A stretch of DNA of 64,000 bases from assembly GCA_025175895.1 (NCBI GenBank), contig CM045988.1, positions 90,431,137 through 90,495,136 of the forward strand. The letters are read 5' to 3'. The DNA comes from Wurfbainia villosa. Taxonomy: Eukaryota > Streptophyta > Magnoliopsida > Zingiberales > Zingiberaceae. The position numbers were made by a program, and so were the translations under genes. The notes under the pieces were generated by a model, which did no database searches, was not told where the DNA came from, and saw only the letters and a program-made list of their open reading frames with translations. Of this stretch, positions 24,647-36,600 are shown in pieces (position 1 is the first letter of the stretch; each line of letters starts with the position of its first letter).

Positions 24647-26225
24647 TATTGGGATCGGTGACATCGCTAGAGGAGGGGTGAATAATAATTCACATCGATC
24701 ATTCGATTATGTGTATTCGTCTATAGAAGATTGTAAGCACAACGGAAACAAACACAAGAAATAAAACAACACAAGTACAACAAATCATTTTTTATGCGGT
24801 TCAGAACCCCTAGCTGTTACTCCACTGTCTAGCATTCTAACAGTAGTACTATAATCTTTTTCTTTGCCGGACACCTTTCGGAGGTAGAGAAATCTTTTAC
24901 AATCTATTTTTTTTATAAGCAACACAAACAAAACAAATACACAATAGAGAAGAAGAACAATGCAAATGAAACACTTTACAATAATGAATCTTTTCTTTGA
25001 GAGCTTTTGATTACTTTGGATTACCTCCTAAGATCTGGAAATCCAACAACACTCTTCTCCAAAACTCTCAAAAATCGGTGTTCAAAATTTTTCACGAAAT
25101 CCTCTTTTATAGGCTTCAAGTCGTGACTCTTTTCCATCCAATAGTCGATTGCGCTATTGAATTTGACCATTTCACCTACAAAATTGCTTTGCTCAGCTTT
25201 GGCTATATCAGTTGATTGCTCATTACCATCAATCAACTGATATACCATCAGTCGAGTCTTGTAGTTGAGTTTTAAATTTTCTATTTGCTCAAACAGTAAC
25301 ATCAATCGATTGATAACAATCAGTCGAATTGGAGCAGTCAAATACTAAGTTTTGTGTTCACTTCACAATGTCACTAGTTGAGTGCACCACTTGACTAATA
25401 TAGCAGTCGACTGCTGACATCTAGTAGTTGATTGCTCACATCTTAAACTCTCGTGAACTCCCTCAAACCTACAAACTCGAGATTTATTATTCATTAGTCG
25501 ATTGCTATTCTATGTTCACTTCACATTGTTTGACTAATATGCGACATCTAGTAGTTGATTGCTCACATCTTAAACTCTCGTGAACTCCCTCAAACCTACA
25601 AACTCGAGATTTATTATTCATTAGTCGATTGCTATTCTATAACAATCGATTGAAACCTCTGTTTCATCATTTCCAAGGTTAAATCCTTACTTTACCCAAA
25701 TTTGGTTGACCTTAATCTATCCAAACTTCTTCCGCTTAGCATCGGATCATCCTTGAGCTACCAAGACTTCACCTACTTAGCATCTGATCACTCTTAACCT
25801 GTCAGGACTTCATCATTGCCAAACATTTGGTGCTCCTTGATCTATTTAGACTTCCTTTCTCATATCAAGCATTCAGTCAATCTTGACTTACCGATATTTT
25901 ACTATTGTCAAACATCTAATCCTCTGTGATCTATTTGGACTTCCCATCTCATGCTTAACATTGGTCCTCTATGACCTATTAGGCCTTTTATCTACGTGAC
26001 AACTGTTCGATCCTCCATAATTCACTTGGACTTTACTTCTTATGTCAAGTGTCTAGTTCTCCATATCACACTTAGGCTTCATCTATCTCGTGCCAAGTGT
26101 ACAATCCTCCATAACTTGAACTTTGCTTATGTTAATTTCCTGTTGGATTTTCAACCACCAAATATCTAGTCAACTGTGACCCACTTGGACTTCTCGCTAA
26201 ATAATCAAGGTCAATTGCACCAACA
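24647..26225 (-). mobile_element. Old 3' LTR of the TGTTGG...CAACA family
   Basis: Read on the minus strand, this begins TGTTGGTGCAATTGACC at 26225. It is preceded by a polypurine tract (AAAGGGGAGAT, 26226-26236). Near the lower coordinate it shares the LTR 3' portion with elements A and B: CCTCCGA, GTGGAGTAACAGC/GGTTCTGAACCGC, TTGTGTTGTTTTATT, then ATTCACCCCTCCTCTAGCG...GATCCCAAT. It is about 1,579 bp, matching the 1.48-1.55 kb of its relatives, but much more diverged. With the tract adjacent at the high-coordinate side, it is a 3' LTR whose internal region is lost beyond roughly 26.4 kb. Confidence 0.75.
25416..25640. repeat. Perfect 98-bp duplication inside old LTR
   Basis: Two identical 98-bp copies, 25416-25513 and 25543-25640, offset 127 bp, each starting GACATCTAGTAGTTGATTGC. 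The linking sequence (GTTCACTTCACA, TTGACTAATAT) also matches sequence just upstream of copy one, so the duplicated unit was larger and has since lost bases. Confidence 0.93.
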
Positions 26226-26239
26226 ATCTCCCCTTTCGT

Positions 26240-27035
26240 TTGTTTTCTCACTCAAAGATCAACCAAAATTAGTCACTCTTGACCAACAATCTATCCCTTG
26301 AGAATATTGCTCAGTCATCCATATATATTGCTCAAACATCAAAATTCAACTTAAGCTTGGTCAACCTTGACCAGAGGTCGATTGCACTAACAATTTCGAC
26401 ACCTAACCATGCCTAAGATTTAATCCCCTTCAATTCAATACACTGTGATCTTGTCTTAGCACTCTCTTAATTGCTAATACCTGGGACATCACATGTGACT
26501 TAAAAGGGTTTTACTAAAGTTAGGATATGTAACAACATGGTCAATTGTTATTTTCAATCTGATCTCTTCAAAAGCTATGTAAATAGTTCAGGTCCAAGAG
26601 AATTTTCCCTTGGAAACTAAAGCTTCAAATGGACTTACTATAGAAGGAGATTAAACAATGAAAATTATGAACCTTCAAAAAGGTTTAGATTCAAGTAACT
26701 CTTTGACGAATAAAATTTCTTGGATCGTAGCAATATCTCGAGAAGAATTATGGAATTTATGATTATGATTTTTGTTTGCATTGACCAACACTTCCTGAGA
26801 TTAACATCTAAAAATTTGGTACTTCGAAGAATGATGAGGACATGATGAAGATGCTCTGAGAGTTTGTGGAGTCTTGATAAAGATGAGAATGATGTCAAAT
26901 TATATAGCAACAAATTGACCTATGAAGGCTTGTTGAATTTTGATTCATGAAGTGCAGTGCTTAGGGTATTTGACAATGGCCAATCATCCACAAAAAGCAT
27001 CTATATTTTTAGAAATAGTTATCCATTTATCTAAT
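26240..27035. other. Non-coding repeat-derived tract
   Basis: No gene. 26240-26400 probably continues the internal region of the element whose LTR ends at 26225. The rest has no assignable content. Confidence 0.4.
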
Positions 27036-27039
27036 AATC

Positions 27040-27300
27040 TAAGATGAATCTAATGATATTGGCTCCTTAGAATGAGTTTTAAAAAATGACTCAATCCCCT
27101 CAAGTATGTCATCTAGTTGGGAAATGATATTAATATTTAATTGTGATTTTGTGGTTTCTTGACTATCAATATGCAACCTCAAAGATGGATCTTTCTTGGG
27201 GGTTAACAAGGCTGGGCAAGGATTGAGATTACGTTCTGCAAATTCATTAGCTAAAAGGGCCTTCTATCTGTCTGCATTTCAGCTTTTTTCTGTAGGATTC
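27040..27300 (-). pseudogene. Ty3/gypsy reverse transcriptase relic
   Basis: Minus-strand translation around 27270-27050 gives RNLNPCPALLTPKKDPSLR, then LHIDSQ and ISQLDDILEGIE. This follows the order of the gypsy RT signature (S-P-C-A-x-P-V-L-L-V-P-K-K-D-G-S-W-R-M-C-V-D-S-R ... L-D-D-M-L-D). Frame and key residues decay on both sides and the catalytic YIDD box is not present. Recognition rests on one continuous block of similarity. Confidence 0.7.
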
Positions 27301-27868
27301 TTTCTGTAACGTGAGAGATTGGAGAGGTGATCCTACGTTAAAATTGATTACATGTCAATTGTCACTATATCGACAAGTCATTGTTAATTCTGTTGGTATC
27401 ATTTCAGATAATTCATTGAGTAGAAACCTTTATTGAGCGGGTATCTGCCATCAGGTAGGTCTGGAACTATTTTTAATGGCAGTATAAAATTAGTTTCCCT
27501 TATCAAACTCCTTGAGTGTGTTTCTTTCTTAAATGCCTTGAGTAATTAATCTATTGTCTGGATGGGTAGGGGTGTGAGGTGACAGTGGAAAAGATTTAGT
27601 TGTTGTCTTTGTCCATGCCATGAATGAGTTATGTTCTTTCGCCTGTGCTGAAAGGCATAGGTATGTTCCCATGTACGGTGGGTCACGCCAATGTCATACA
27701 GCCATAGCTCGGCTAAATAAATTTTTGAGTAACATCAACTCATGAAAATAAGCCTTATCTTGGTTAGTCATCCAACTTAACAGGCACTAGACATCAATCT
27801 GACAGAATTTAGATAGTTGTCATCTCTGGCTGCTTTAAATGAATTTAGGGTGTGGTCCTCTTTGAGGT
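27301..27868. other. Non-coding spacer
   Basis: May contain further gypsy remnant upstream of the RT relic, but nothing is recognisable. No gene. Confidence 0.35.
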
Positions 27869-27871
27869 TTA

Positions 27872-28379
27872 GATGACGTTTGATTTGAGTGTGAAAATAA
27901 GAATGAAAATGAATTTGATAGTAGATTGAAATGAGAATGAGTTTAGTCATTCTAATAATATTGTTTGATTTATAAGTTAGGAATTGGATGGAGGTGAAGC
28001 GACTATCGTTGACAGACGGCGCCAGAGGGGGGTCGGTGATCGGCGATCGACGACCGCCTCCGGCCAGCGACCACCGTTGGTCCCCTGGCTGTGTGCGGGC
28101 GGCGGGCAGCGAGCGACGAACGATGAGCGACGAGCAACGGCGATGTGCGACGACCGACTGACAGCGACCGATCGATGGTCCAATGAGTGGTGGTGGACGG
28201 CAATGAGCAATGACAGATCGATGAGAATAAAACTCAAATCCATCCCTTGGGGTGGGTTTTATTGATTCCCAACTAATTATAAATAATTTTCAAACCTCAT
28301 TTTCAAATCTATTAATCAAACACTTTATATGATTTTCATTTTCATTCCCTCGTTTCAAATTTATCAACCAAACACCATC
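27872..28379. mobile_element. Tourist-like (PIF/Harbinger) MITE with GC-rich core
   Basis: 508 bp bounded by TTA at 27869-27871 and 28380-28382, the 3-bp target duplication used by PIF/Harbinger elements. The ends are inverted: GATGACGTTTGATTT... on the left and, read inward from the right, GATGGTGTTTGGTTG, which fits the GTGTTTGG ends of Tourist MITEs. Sub-terminal arms repeat GAATGAAAATGA. The centre (27990-28230) is strongly GC-rich (GGCGATCGACGACCG, GCGGGCGGCGGGC) and unlike the arms, so it may be captured sequence. The three overlapping core ORFs are compositional artefacts. Confidence 0.75.
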
Positions 28380-28382
28380 TTA

Positions 28383-29216
28383 AACTTTTAATGCAGGATT
28401 TTGAGAGTCGAGACAACATTCATCGTGCCACCTCTCTGGCAATGATTATGTTGCAAGTCCTCTCCCCACAGTTCACACCAAACAAGTACTAGTACTTTTC
28501 CAATCATTTGAGTCACTTGTGCTAGTTAATGCACACTACACTCACATGAGGGTGGCACTAACTTTCTAAATCAAGTTTATCACCTTAATAGATCACAACC
28601 TCAACTTCTGTATTTGTATTGCTTCCGTATGATTTGGAAAAAAAAAGGGCAATTACACATGCAATGGAGCTCAAATCAATGTTAAAAAAATTAAAATCAT
28701 TTTCTTTTCAAATCTACTTTTGGTCTGTGTGTTTAAGAAATAGAGATTTGAAAATCATGTCCACATAAAATTCAGGCTTGTAACAAGTTTTCTTAAAAGC
28801 TTTTATAATTATCTTGCAGTAATGAGGAGTTTCAGCAAACTTTTAGTTACTCATGCCAAAGGTTTTCATCACGCTTGTGATATTCAATTAGGCCTTTCTC
28901 TGTGTTCTTTTTGCACGCCTAAAATAAATTCTTAAAATTTTTCATAAAAGTTAGATGATTATTCATCATTGACATTGACAGCTGACTAAGCTGCCCTCGG
29001 TGTGGTGTTTTGCATACACCTGAATCCTACAACCCCTCTCCCTTCTGTCTCGTCTATGCGGGTTAGCATGGTTTTTTCCTAATATGTATGTTCTAATTTC
29101 TTCGTAGCACTTAAGTATCGTACTATAATTCAGTTGTTGTCTCATTTAATATTAAATTTTATGCATTTATTTATTCATTCATGCCTAGCTACCATTCAAC
29201 TTTTAGTCAAATGCAT
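28383..29216. other. Spacer preceding ADF relic
   Basis: No gene. In a normal ADF gene this would be part of intron 1, which follows the ATG-only first exon. Ends in TTTTAG, the acceptor of the relic's second exon. Confidence 0.45.
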
Positions 29217-30335
29217 CTTCTGGTATGGGTGTTGCTGAGAATTGCAAATAAATATTCCAAGAACTTCAAAGGAAGAAGACTCATCGTTATTCCTTTATGA
29301 AAAGCAAAAGCAAGTTGTTGTGGAGAAGACTGGAAACGCTATGATGATTTTGTGGCATCTCTTCCAGAGAATGATTGTCGTTGTGCTATCTATGACTTTG
29401 ACTTTGTCACTGAAGAGAATTGTCAGAAAAGCAAAATATTCTTCGTTGCTCGGTAATTCTCTATTCTAGATTTTTTATATTATACAATATATAATTGACA
29501 AAGGACGATAAAATTATTGTTTTACAGATTCAAATTCTAAAAATAGTCTTTTATAAAATAAAGTAAAACAACGTATAATAAATTCTTTTAATTTTCAGAA
29601 TTTTGCATAGTGAAAATTTTGTACATCCGACTATCTCTTTTATTTCTTATATAGTCGATCTCTCTTCATACTTGTAATGTTGTATATATTATTTTAAGCT
29701 ATGAAATGAATCTAGTTAAAAGGTAGTCTGATACATGAAGCTTCTGTCATGTTAGGTCCGGTAGAAGGATATGTAGAATGATTTATTATACGTAAATTTT
29801 TTTCCGCTGCAAGAGGCTAGAATTTAAAAACTAAATCATAAACCAGTAATTTTCCTCCTATCATGTGTGAATTCAAACTCTTAAAATGAAGTCGTTGGCT
29901 TGTGACATCCTCAAGAAGTTTCATAAATTTGGAAATCTTGTCATCTTTATTGTTAATCCTGAGAGTGGAACTGAAATTGAAGCCCGTCTTTTTTAGAGCA
30001 AATGATTTTAGTCTCCACTTCTGCCTTAACTGTGTCATTTATTAGATTGTTTTGTTGATCAGTAACTGGTTCCTGATCTACAAGTTCATCTCCTCCAGCA
30101 TACTGCAATTTATCACAGAAGCCAATTTAAGGGTGTAACTATTCTCTTCTTGTCTGTAAATATCAGGTCTCCTTCTTCTGCGCCTCGAATCCGAGCTAAG
30201 ATGCTGTATGCTACCTCCAAAGGTTGGGTTCAGGCAAGAACTCAACTCGACGGAGTTCACTCCGAGCTTCAGGCTACTGATCTCATAGAACTGGACCTTG
30301 AAATTCTGAGAGAACGAGCTCATCAATCTCATTGA
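29217..30335 (+). pseudogene. ADF: Actin-depolymerizing factor pseudogene
   Basis: Plant ADF/cofilin binds and severs actin filaments. Two of its three standard exons are recognisable. 29217-29452 holds NASSGMGVAENCK at the start, EKQKQVVVEKTG, then DDFVASLPENDCR and DFDFVTEENCQKSKIFF. 30167-30335 holds IRAKMLYATSK and ELQATDLIELDLEILRERA. The splice borders are canonical (acceptor TTTTAG, donor GTAATT, acceptor TATCAG). The first exon, normally only the ATG, was not found. The coding frame is destroyed by an in-frame TAA at 29249-29251 and two small deletions (after HRYSF and after KTGN), and a conserved Trp has become Arg at the second splice junction. Retained introns show a duplicated genomic copy, not a processed one. 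Confidence 0.87.
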
Positions 30336-30384
30336 CTCATTAACTGCAATGCCAATCGATCTATGTTCGATTTATCTTCTTTTT

Positions 30385-31315
30385 CAATTAGGAGTTACCG
30401 TTGATGTAACGATTCAATTTTGAAAATGTCAGTTCCAATTTATCATCCAATAGAATCGGAATTGAATTGCTCATCAGTGATTTCGGTTCCAATTTCAAAA
30501 TCGTCAATTCCGATTTTTTACAATTTGATTTTGATTTTGGAATCGTTAATTCCGATTTATTATCCATCAGAACTGAAACCGAATCGTTTACTGACAATTT
30601 TGGATCTTTACGATTCAATTTCGATTCGAACGGTTTAAAATTAAAATGATTTAATTTTAAAAATATATTATTTTTTAATTTTTTAATTTGATAAATTTAT
30701 TTTAATTTAAATTATATTTAAATTTAAATTTTATACATAAAGATTTAACTTATATCGATTTATTTATTTTATATAACTTTTTAAATTAAATATTTATCAT
30801 AAAAATTATAATTGAAACATATTTAATTAATAAATTCATATCAATGAATAATATATATATTATTCTTATAATTATAATAGGTTATCTCTCCTTCTTTGAT
30901 TTAACAAATAAAAAAAAAATATGAATTTAATTTATATAAATTAAGTTGTCTATTTATCTAAAGGAATCAAAGTTTTCGTAATTCATTTATTATTTAAATA
31001 TTATCTTTTTATTTTAATGTAATCTGAAATATTATTATAGATAACGATTGATCATATAAATTTTCATTATTTTTCTTCATTATCTCTTGTTGTCTAAGAT
31101 CTGCTTTTAAAAATTTAATTTTGATTTCGATAAAAAAAATACTCGGTTCCGATTCTGGTTTCGATTCCGATTCAATTTTGATTTTGATTCGATTTCAATT
31201 TCAAAATTTTAGAAATAAGAATCGAACCTGATGTCTCTGATTCCAATTTCAATTTTAAAATCGGCATCGAAAAAGCGATTTCAATTCAATTCACCGTGAT
31301 CACTCCTGATGGTTT
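30385..31315. mobile_element. hAT-like non-autonomous element (tentative)
   Basis: Both flanks, 30400-30640 and 31130-31300, are crowded with the subterminal word TTCCGATT/GATTCCGA and its complement, enclosing a very AT-rich centre (30660-31100). Near the ends, AGGAGTTACCG and its rough inverse CGTGATCACTCCT face each other. Dense subterminal repeats around an empty centre are typical of hAT-like or similar non-autonomous DNA elements. No clear 8-bp target duplication was found. Confidence 0.4.
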
Positions 31316-31466
31316 CATAATATTTTTTGTTTTGTTTTTTGCAAGTACTCATTTCACCGATTCCAGTAATCAATGAGTTTCAAACCGATTCCCTTTTCCA
31401 TGTTCGTGCATTTTTTATTGAATTCGACCGTTGCATAACGTTCATGAGAATTATTGGCCTGCGAGA

Positions 31467-31542
31467 CATTACTCTTCGCTCTATTTAAGCTACACTCAAG
31501 CTTCCTTACTCTTCGCTCTATTTAAGCTACACTCGAGCTTCC
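31467..31542 (+). promoter_or_regulatory. Duplicated TATA-like promoter block
   Basis: The unit TTACTCTTCGCTCTATTTAA, followed by GCTACACTCRAGCTTCCT, occurs twice in tandem (about 31467-31502 and 31505-31540). Each copy carries CTATTTAAG. The second copy is about 130 bases before the small ORF at 31649. Confidence 0.6.
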
Positions 31543-31648
31543 TGCTCTATCTACTTGTTCGTTCAGTGTTCATTCCAACCTACAACTATAATAGTGACTC
31601 ATTACTCCTCGCTCAGTCTGGTGGGAAGAGTAATTAATTAGTCTGGGA

Positions 31649-31825
31649 ATGGGCTTTGTTCTCGTCCTCTCTCTTCCTTTCATTCTGTTCTCCATCTTGC
31701 TTGGATTTGGGTGCTTCCTCCTTGGCAGAGCCAAAGGGAGAGACGAGGCCCGCGCCGCCGTCTACGCCGCTCCGATGGCCCCGCCTGATGTTGTTGCGAG
31801 AAAGGAAGGGCCAGGCGATGTTTGA
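31649..31825 (+). CDS. Small single-pass membrane protein, 58 aa
   Basis: ATG at 31649 to TGA at 31825. The protein starts MGFVLVLSLPFILFSILLGF, a hydrophobic N-terminal segment (residues 2-26) that would anchor it in a membrane. A basic stop-transfer GRAKGRDEAR (26-35) and a short Ala/Pro-rich tail (VYAAPMAPPDVVARKEG) follow. The GC-rich codon use differs sharply from the AT-rich surroundings, and a TATA-like block lies upstream. The pattern MGF-hydrophobic-GRAxGR resembles small uncharacterised plant proteins that I recall, but this is not verified. Function unknown. It is a complete ORF without introns. Confidence 0.6.
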   Translation: MGFVLVLSLPFILFSILLGFGCFLLGRAKGRDEARAAVYAAPMAPPDVVARKEGPGDV

Positions 31826-31929
31826 GAATTTGAACGCGCAGGGGAAAAGCCAGCGGCTTCTCTACTTCGTCTACATGCTGCTGCCGTACAATACATGTGC
31901 TTCTTGTTTACTGTATTATTTTTTTATAT

Positions 31930-33430
31930 GACTCTGAAATCTTTTATGAGCCGTTTATATGTCAAAAATAATTTCGATGTCTTTAACGAAATAAATCACT
32001 ATTAATGTTTGGATGCATAAAATGTTTTTTTTTTATATTTAATGCATATGAATATTTTGTATATATATTATATATTCATTTAGATCAGCTAGATCTAGTG
32101 ACTTATAATACGAATGTTAAAATTATCTCAATGAGTAAATAATAATCTTTGAGAGTTGTAAAATTTTTCAAAATGTTTATTTTTTCATCGTATTAATTTT
32201 TGATTGAATAAAATATTCTTTGTGATTTATTTTCTTTCATTTATACCTCAAAATCTAGAGCGGTACAAAATTTAGTTAAATTGATTGAACCGATCCAAAT
32301 TAAAAATTCAGTTCGGTTTTTTCATTTTTTTTAAAAATTTTTTTTAGACTATTTCAAAATGAAAAATAATCGATTTAAATTGCACCATTTGATTTGACTT
32401 ATTGACGAGGTCTAATTGACCAATTTGATTTTATTTGATTAATTCCACTAAATTACTTAGAATAGAACAGCTGACCTTAAAATATTTAAATATTTTTTGC
32501 AACTATAATTAAATATAATAGAAAAATCTTTAAATATAGAAAAAAATATTATAAATTTATCCTCTACATTTTCACAAATATAGTTACAATATCATTATAA
32601 TTTACTATGATAATTTCATCGCTAACAAATTATAAATGTTATGGATAACGGTTATAACTATTATATACAGATGTTATTAATTTATCTTCATTTTTTTTAC
32701 TAAATTGTTTTATATTGTACTGCCGTAGTGGTTATAATTATAGTTATTACATGCATAATAATTATAGTAATAGTTCTCGTATTAAAGTGGTTTTTAATAA
32801 AGTTAAAATGATTTTAATAAAATTAATAGTGTCTAAGCAGCTTTACTAAAATTAATAAAATATATTTTAATCTAATTTTAGATAAGTTAAAATAATTTTA
32901 TCTTATATCGATGGAGTTATAATTATCACCATTAAAATTCATATAAATTTCGGATTTTTTAAGAATGAAAAGGTAAACGAAACTTAGAGAGTGATTGGTT
33001 GGGAGCGTATTTTCTCTTTTTCAGAAAAAAAAAATATTTTTTTTATATTTTTTAATTTTCTAAAAAATATTCATTTATTTTTTAAAAAATAAAAATAAAA
33101 AATATCAATCAAATATCATTTTCCACATTTTCTTATTTTCTTAAAAAATAAAAAAAAAATTCTACAAACTAACCAAACGCTACCTTCTCTTTTATATATA
33201 TATTTTTTAAAAAAATAAAAAATAAAAACGCCCTAAAGATAATGGGCTGCCTCTTTTTATTTTTGTCCGCTAATTTTTTTTAGAATTTTCAAAATTTTAC
33301 TATTTTCATTTTGGATATCTGGGACCCACAGCCACACGTGTCTGGGATCGTGTTCCTCGCTTCGGTGGAAACGGTTCGGTGTCCCTCCACTAAAAAATAC
33401 TAAATAAAATCTCCATTTGATCCATCTTTC
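31930..33430. other. AT-rich spacer
   Basis: No gene. Extreme AT content at 32000-33230. 32990-33190 has facing GTGATTGGTTGGGAGCG and AACCAAACGCTAC ends around A/T runs and may be another small Tourist-like MITE (no target duplication found). 33420-33630 turns GC-rich and is the promoter/5' UTR of the next gene. Confidence 0.45.
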
Positions 33431-33639
33431 GTCGTCGCGCAATTTACCCCCCTAGCCGCGATTGCCGCTGCCGCAGGGGCTACTGCCTGCTGACGCCGAC
33501 CGCACGCTTCCCTAATTCTGGCAACACCGGCGGCCTCCTCCTCGCATCCCCCTACTTTTCCTTTCCTCCTTTGCCTCTACTCCTCTGGCCCTGTCTCCAC
33601 GCGGAGTTAGCGCCGGATCGTATAAGCGATCCAAGGCAA

Positions 33640-36600
33640 ATGGCCGGGGGCACCCCTCTCGGCGGCGGCAGCGACCTAGGAGGCGGAATCAGTCCTGCCC
33701 TGGTGAAAATCGTCCTGGTTGCAATGGCCCTGGGCCTCGCCGGCTACATCGTAGGCCCCCCGCTATACTGGCACGTCGCCGAAGCCCTCGGCAGCTCCTC
33801 TTCCTGCCCTCCTTGCGCCGCTTGCGATTGCTCCGCTGAGCCCCTTCTCTCCCTTCCAGAAGGTTCTTCATCCAACCTCAGTATTCGCTTTATCTTTCCT
33901 CCAGCCTTTCTCGACCAGATCTGACGACGATCTGGCGCATCTTCCCTCTTGGATCTTAGGATCCCCTCTTTTTTGTTTCAAAATCTGTTCGTGACATTAG
34001 GATTGTGGTTTTTTTTTTTTTGTGTTCTAAAGTTCTGAATAATAATTTTCTGTTTTCCTGTTTGCAGAGTTGATCAACGTGTCCTTCACAGGTTAGTTAC
34101 ATGATTTACATCCCTGATCTTTGATTGCTTTTTAGATTTACATTTAATATTGAGTAGTTGAAATCAATGAGAAATGTGGGTCCGAGTATTATCTAATTAA
34201 TTACTCTTACAGCCTATGTCTAATAACTTCTAAAATAGATGAACATAAATTTGATAATCTTATGTTAAGGCGGTGACTGTTGAGTGTTTTATTACTTATT
34301 CTTTTTTTGGTAGCAGATAAACCTGCTCTAGCAGCTCAAAACTTGTCACATTGCTAAAATAAGAAAGGAAAAAAATTACTTTGTAGGTATCTTACGTGAT
34401 TAGGAGTGTTTCTGCTATGCTGTCTTCTGTTGTACACCAGTTTAAGAAGAGAAACAAGATAGGTGTATAATGGTGAATATTTGATTCTGGATAAATGAAT
34501 GTGTTTCTAACTATAATCTAGCGTTTTTGAGATGCAACCATTCTTGTTCCTTGGAAGTGGTTAGAATGATAGAGTTACAATTTATCAAATCACTTTATAC
34601 GAATCCATTTACAACATGTTGTGTGAATTACCTAAACATGTTGACCATTTTGAGTGGAAGAATTGAAGAACAATCTAAAGGAGATTAGAAGGACAATGAA
34701 TTTGATGGAATTTTAATGTTGCAAAAGGGAGTAACTTGAGACTATGTTATGGAATATTTTTCATTTAAGCTTCTCAAAAGTTTCCAATTAGAGCAATTTA
34801 ATTATAGAGGATGTTGATTGATCAAGATGTCATCGCTACAAAGATACATTGAAAAGATTTCAAGAAAACCAATTTATTGGTTTAAGATAAGAGTAATTGT
34901 AAAGTACTTTGGCTTTTCATTTCTATCTTTATAGCCATTTTGTTATACCCCAAATTCCAGTACTGTATAGCTTAGTAAAAGCCTACAAGATAATTATTAT
35001 TGCATTCATTTACTGAATTCGATACGTAATCTGTCAAATTTGGGATTAAATTCCAAAGGTCTTCCTTTTCCTTGTCTTTTTTCATTCCAGACAACTAAAA
35101 TCCTGCATGACCATAATAGTTACCGATAAACCTTACCCAAGAGTCAGTCGAAGAATTTACTATCTATGTCTTTTTTCTGTTTTCTTTCATGCCAGCAACT
35201 ATGATTCTCCAAATGCTATTTAAGAGTTATTGCTATCCACCTATCTTATTTAGGTTCAAGTATGAGTATCCTACATAGGTATAGATCTAGGATGCGATGA
35301 ACTATTAAAAGGTTTTATACATGGTCAGTAAGGGTGATACTGTACAACATGGAGTGTTAGTGGCCGAATTTGACACTGGTATGATAGAGTGCAGATGAAG
35401 AGTCCAAGTAACATATCCGACCACCTACCAAAAAGACCTTGAACTCTAATGTATTAAGCTTCTGTTGGTAAAGAGAGATTTGGGCTCGCTTCATCTTGGA
35501 TCTTCAACATGTTCTTTAATCTCAAGATATTCTCAAATAGGTTAAAGCACATCATAGGACGTCATTATTCAGCATTTCTAATCCTCATGTCTCCTATTAG
35601 ACTGCTGAATGTGCCTACATCACATAAAAGTCATGGAGAGAGAGAATTCATGTACTCAACCATGAAATAATCTGGATATACATGATGAGGACGATGACGA
35701 CCATGTTTATAAAAGTTGGCTAGATTGTTTGGTACTACATGTGTGACTTTTACAATGGTGGGCAACCACTATGAATATGTTGCTGCATTTGCATTTGGCA
35801 TTCTTGTCATCCAAATCTTATATTACTTATTGAATGGTTAGTTTGTATTTTTCAAAATTTTAATGCAAACTACACCTGGTCTCAATTTCTATCCAGTGAG
35901 TATTTGCTAGGCATCAAATGAAATGGTAGACAAACAATCATCTGCAGGGCACTCGTCAAGCTATCCATTGTTGTGCAATATACTTCTCTGATTTCATTCT
36001 AATCATTCCTCCGCAACTTAGGCTGTGTGGGACCTTTTATTATACTGATGATTAATTGGTGCCAAACTTGTAGCTTCCATTATGCTATATTTTTTATTGT
36101 AAAAATGTTCCTTGCTGTGCATCATTTATCATGTCGTCTTGCTTTCATGCTTTGGTAAAAGAAAATTTCTAAATTAGCTGAATAAGATGGATTTCACTAG
36201 GGAGAAGGCAAACAATTCAATGATGCGACCCCTTTAAGAGGACCTGAGCAATAAGCATTTGCATCTGATAGAAATATACTTCTTGCAAAGAGAATAATTA
36301 CCATTATTTCATGCGCTATATGAACATGTTCAGCGGAGCTTTTAGCTGGCTTTTCAACCACTCTCTGTGGTTGTGATGGTAAGAATAAGTGACAGTTAAA
36401 TGCTTCCAGACGCATCATGTGTTAGCCACTTTAAGCTGAGTATGCAATGCATGATTATATAATGCTATCATGGTCGCTAATCATTAATTGTTTCATTCTG
36501 TTTGCTGTCCGTCTCCCTATTCTCACAAGCCTCTTTTTTTTTTACTTTCTTTCTCAATTCCTTTGTTGCAGATTGTGCAAAACACGACCCGGAGGTCAGT

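Noticed and set aside
28003..28243. Coding potential of the GC-rich MITE core
   Set aside because: All frames are open because of composition. Arg/Asp/Ala-rich translations have no domain and no start context.
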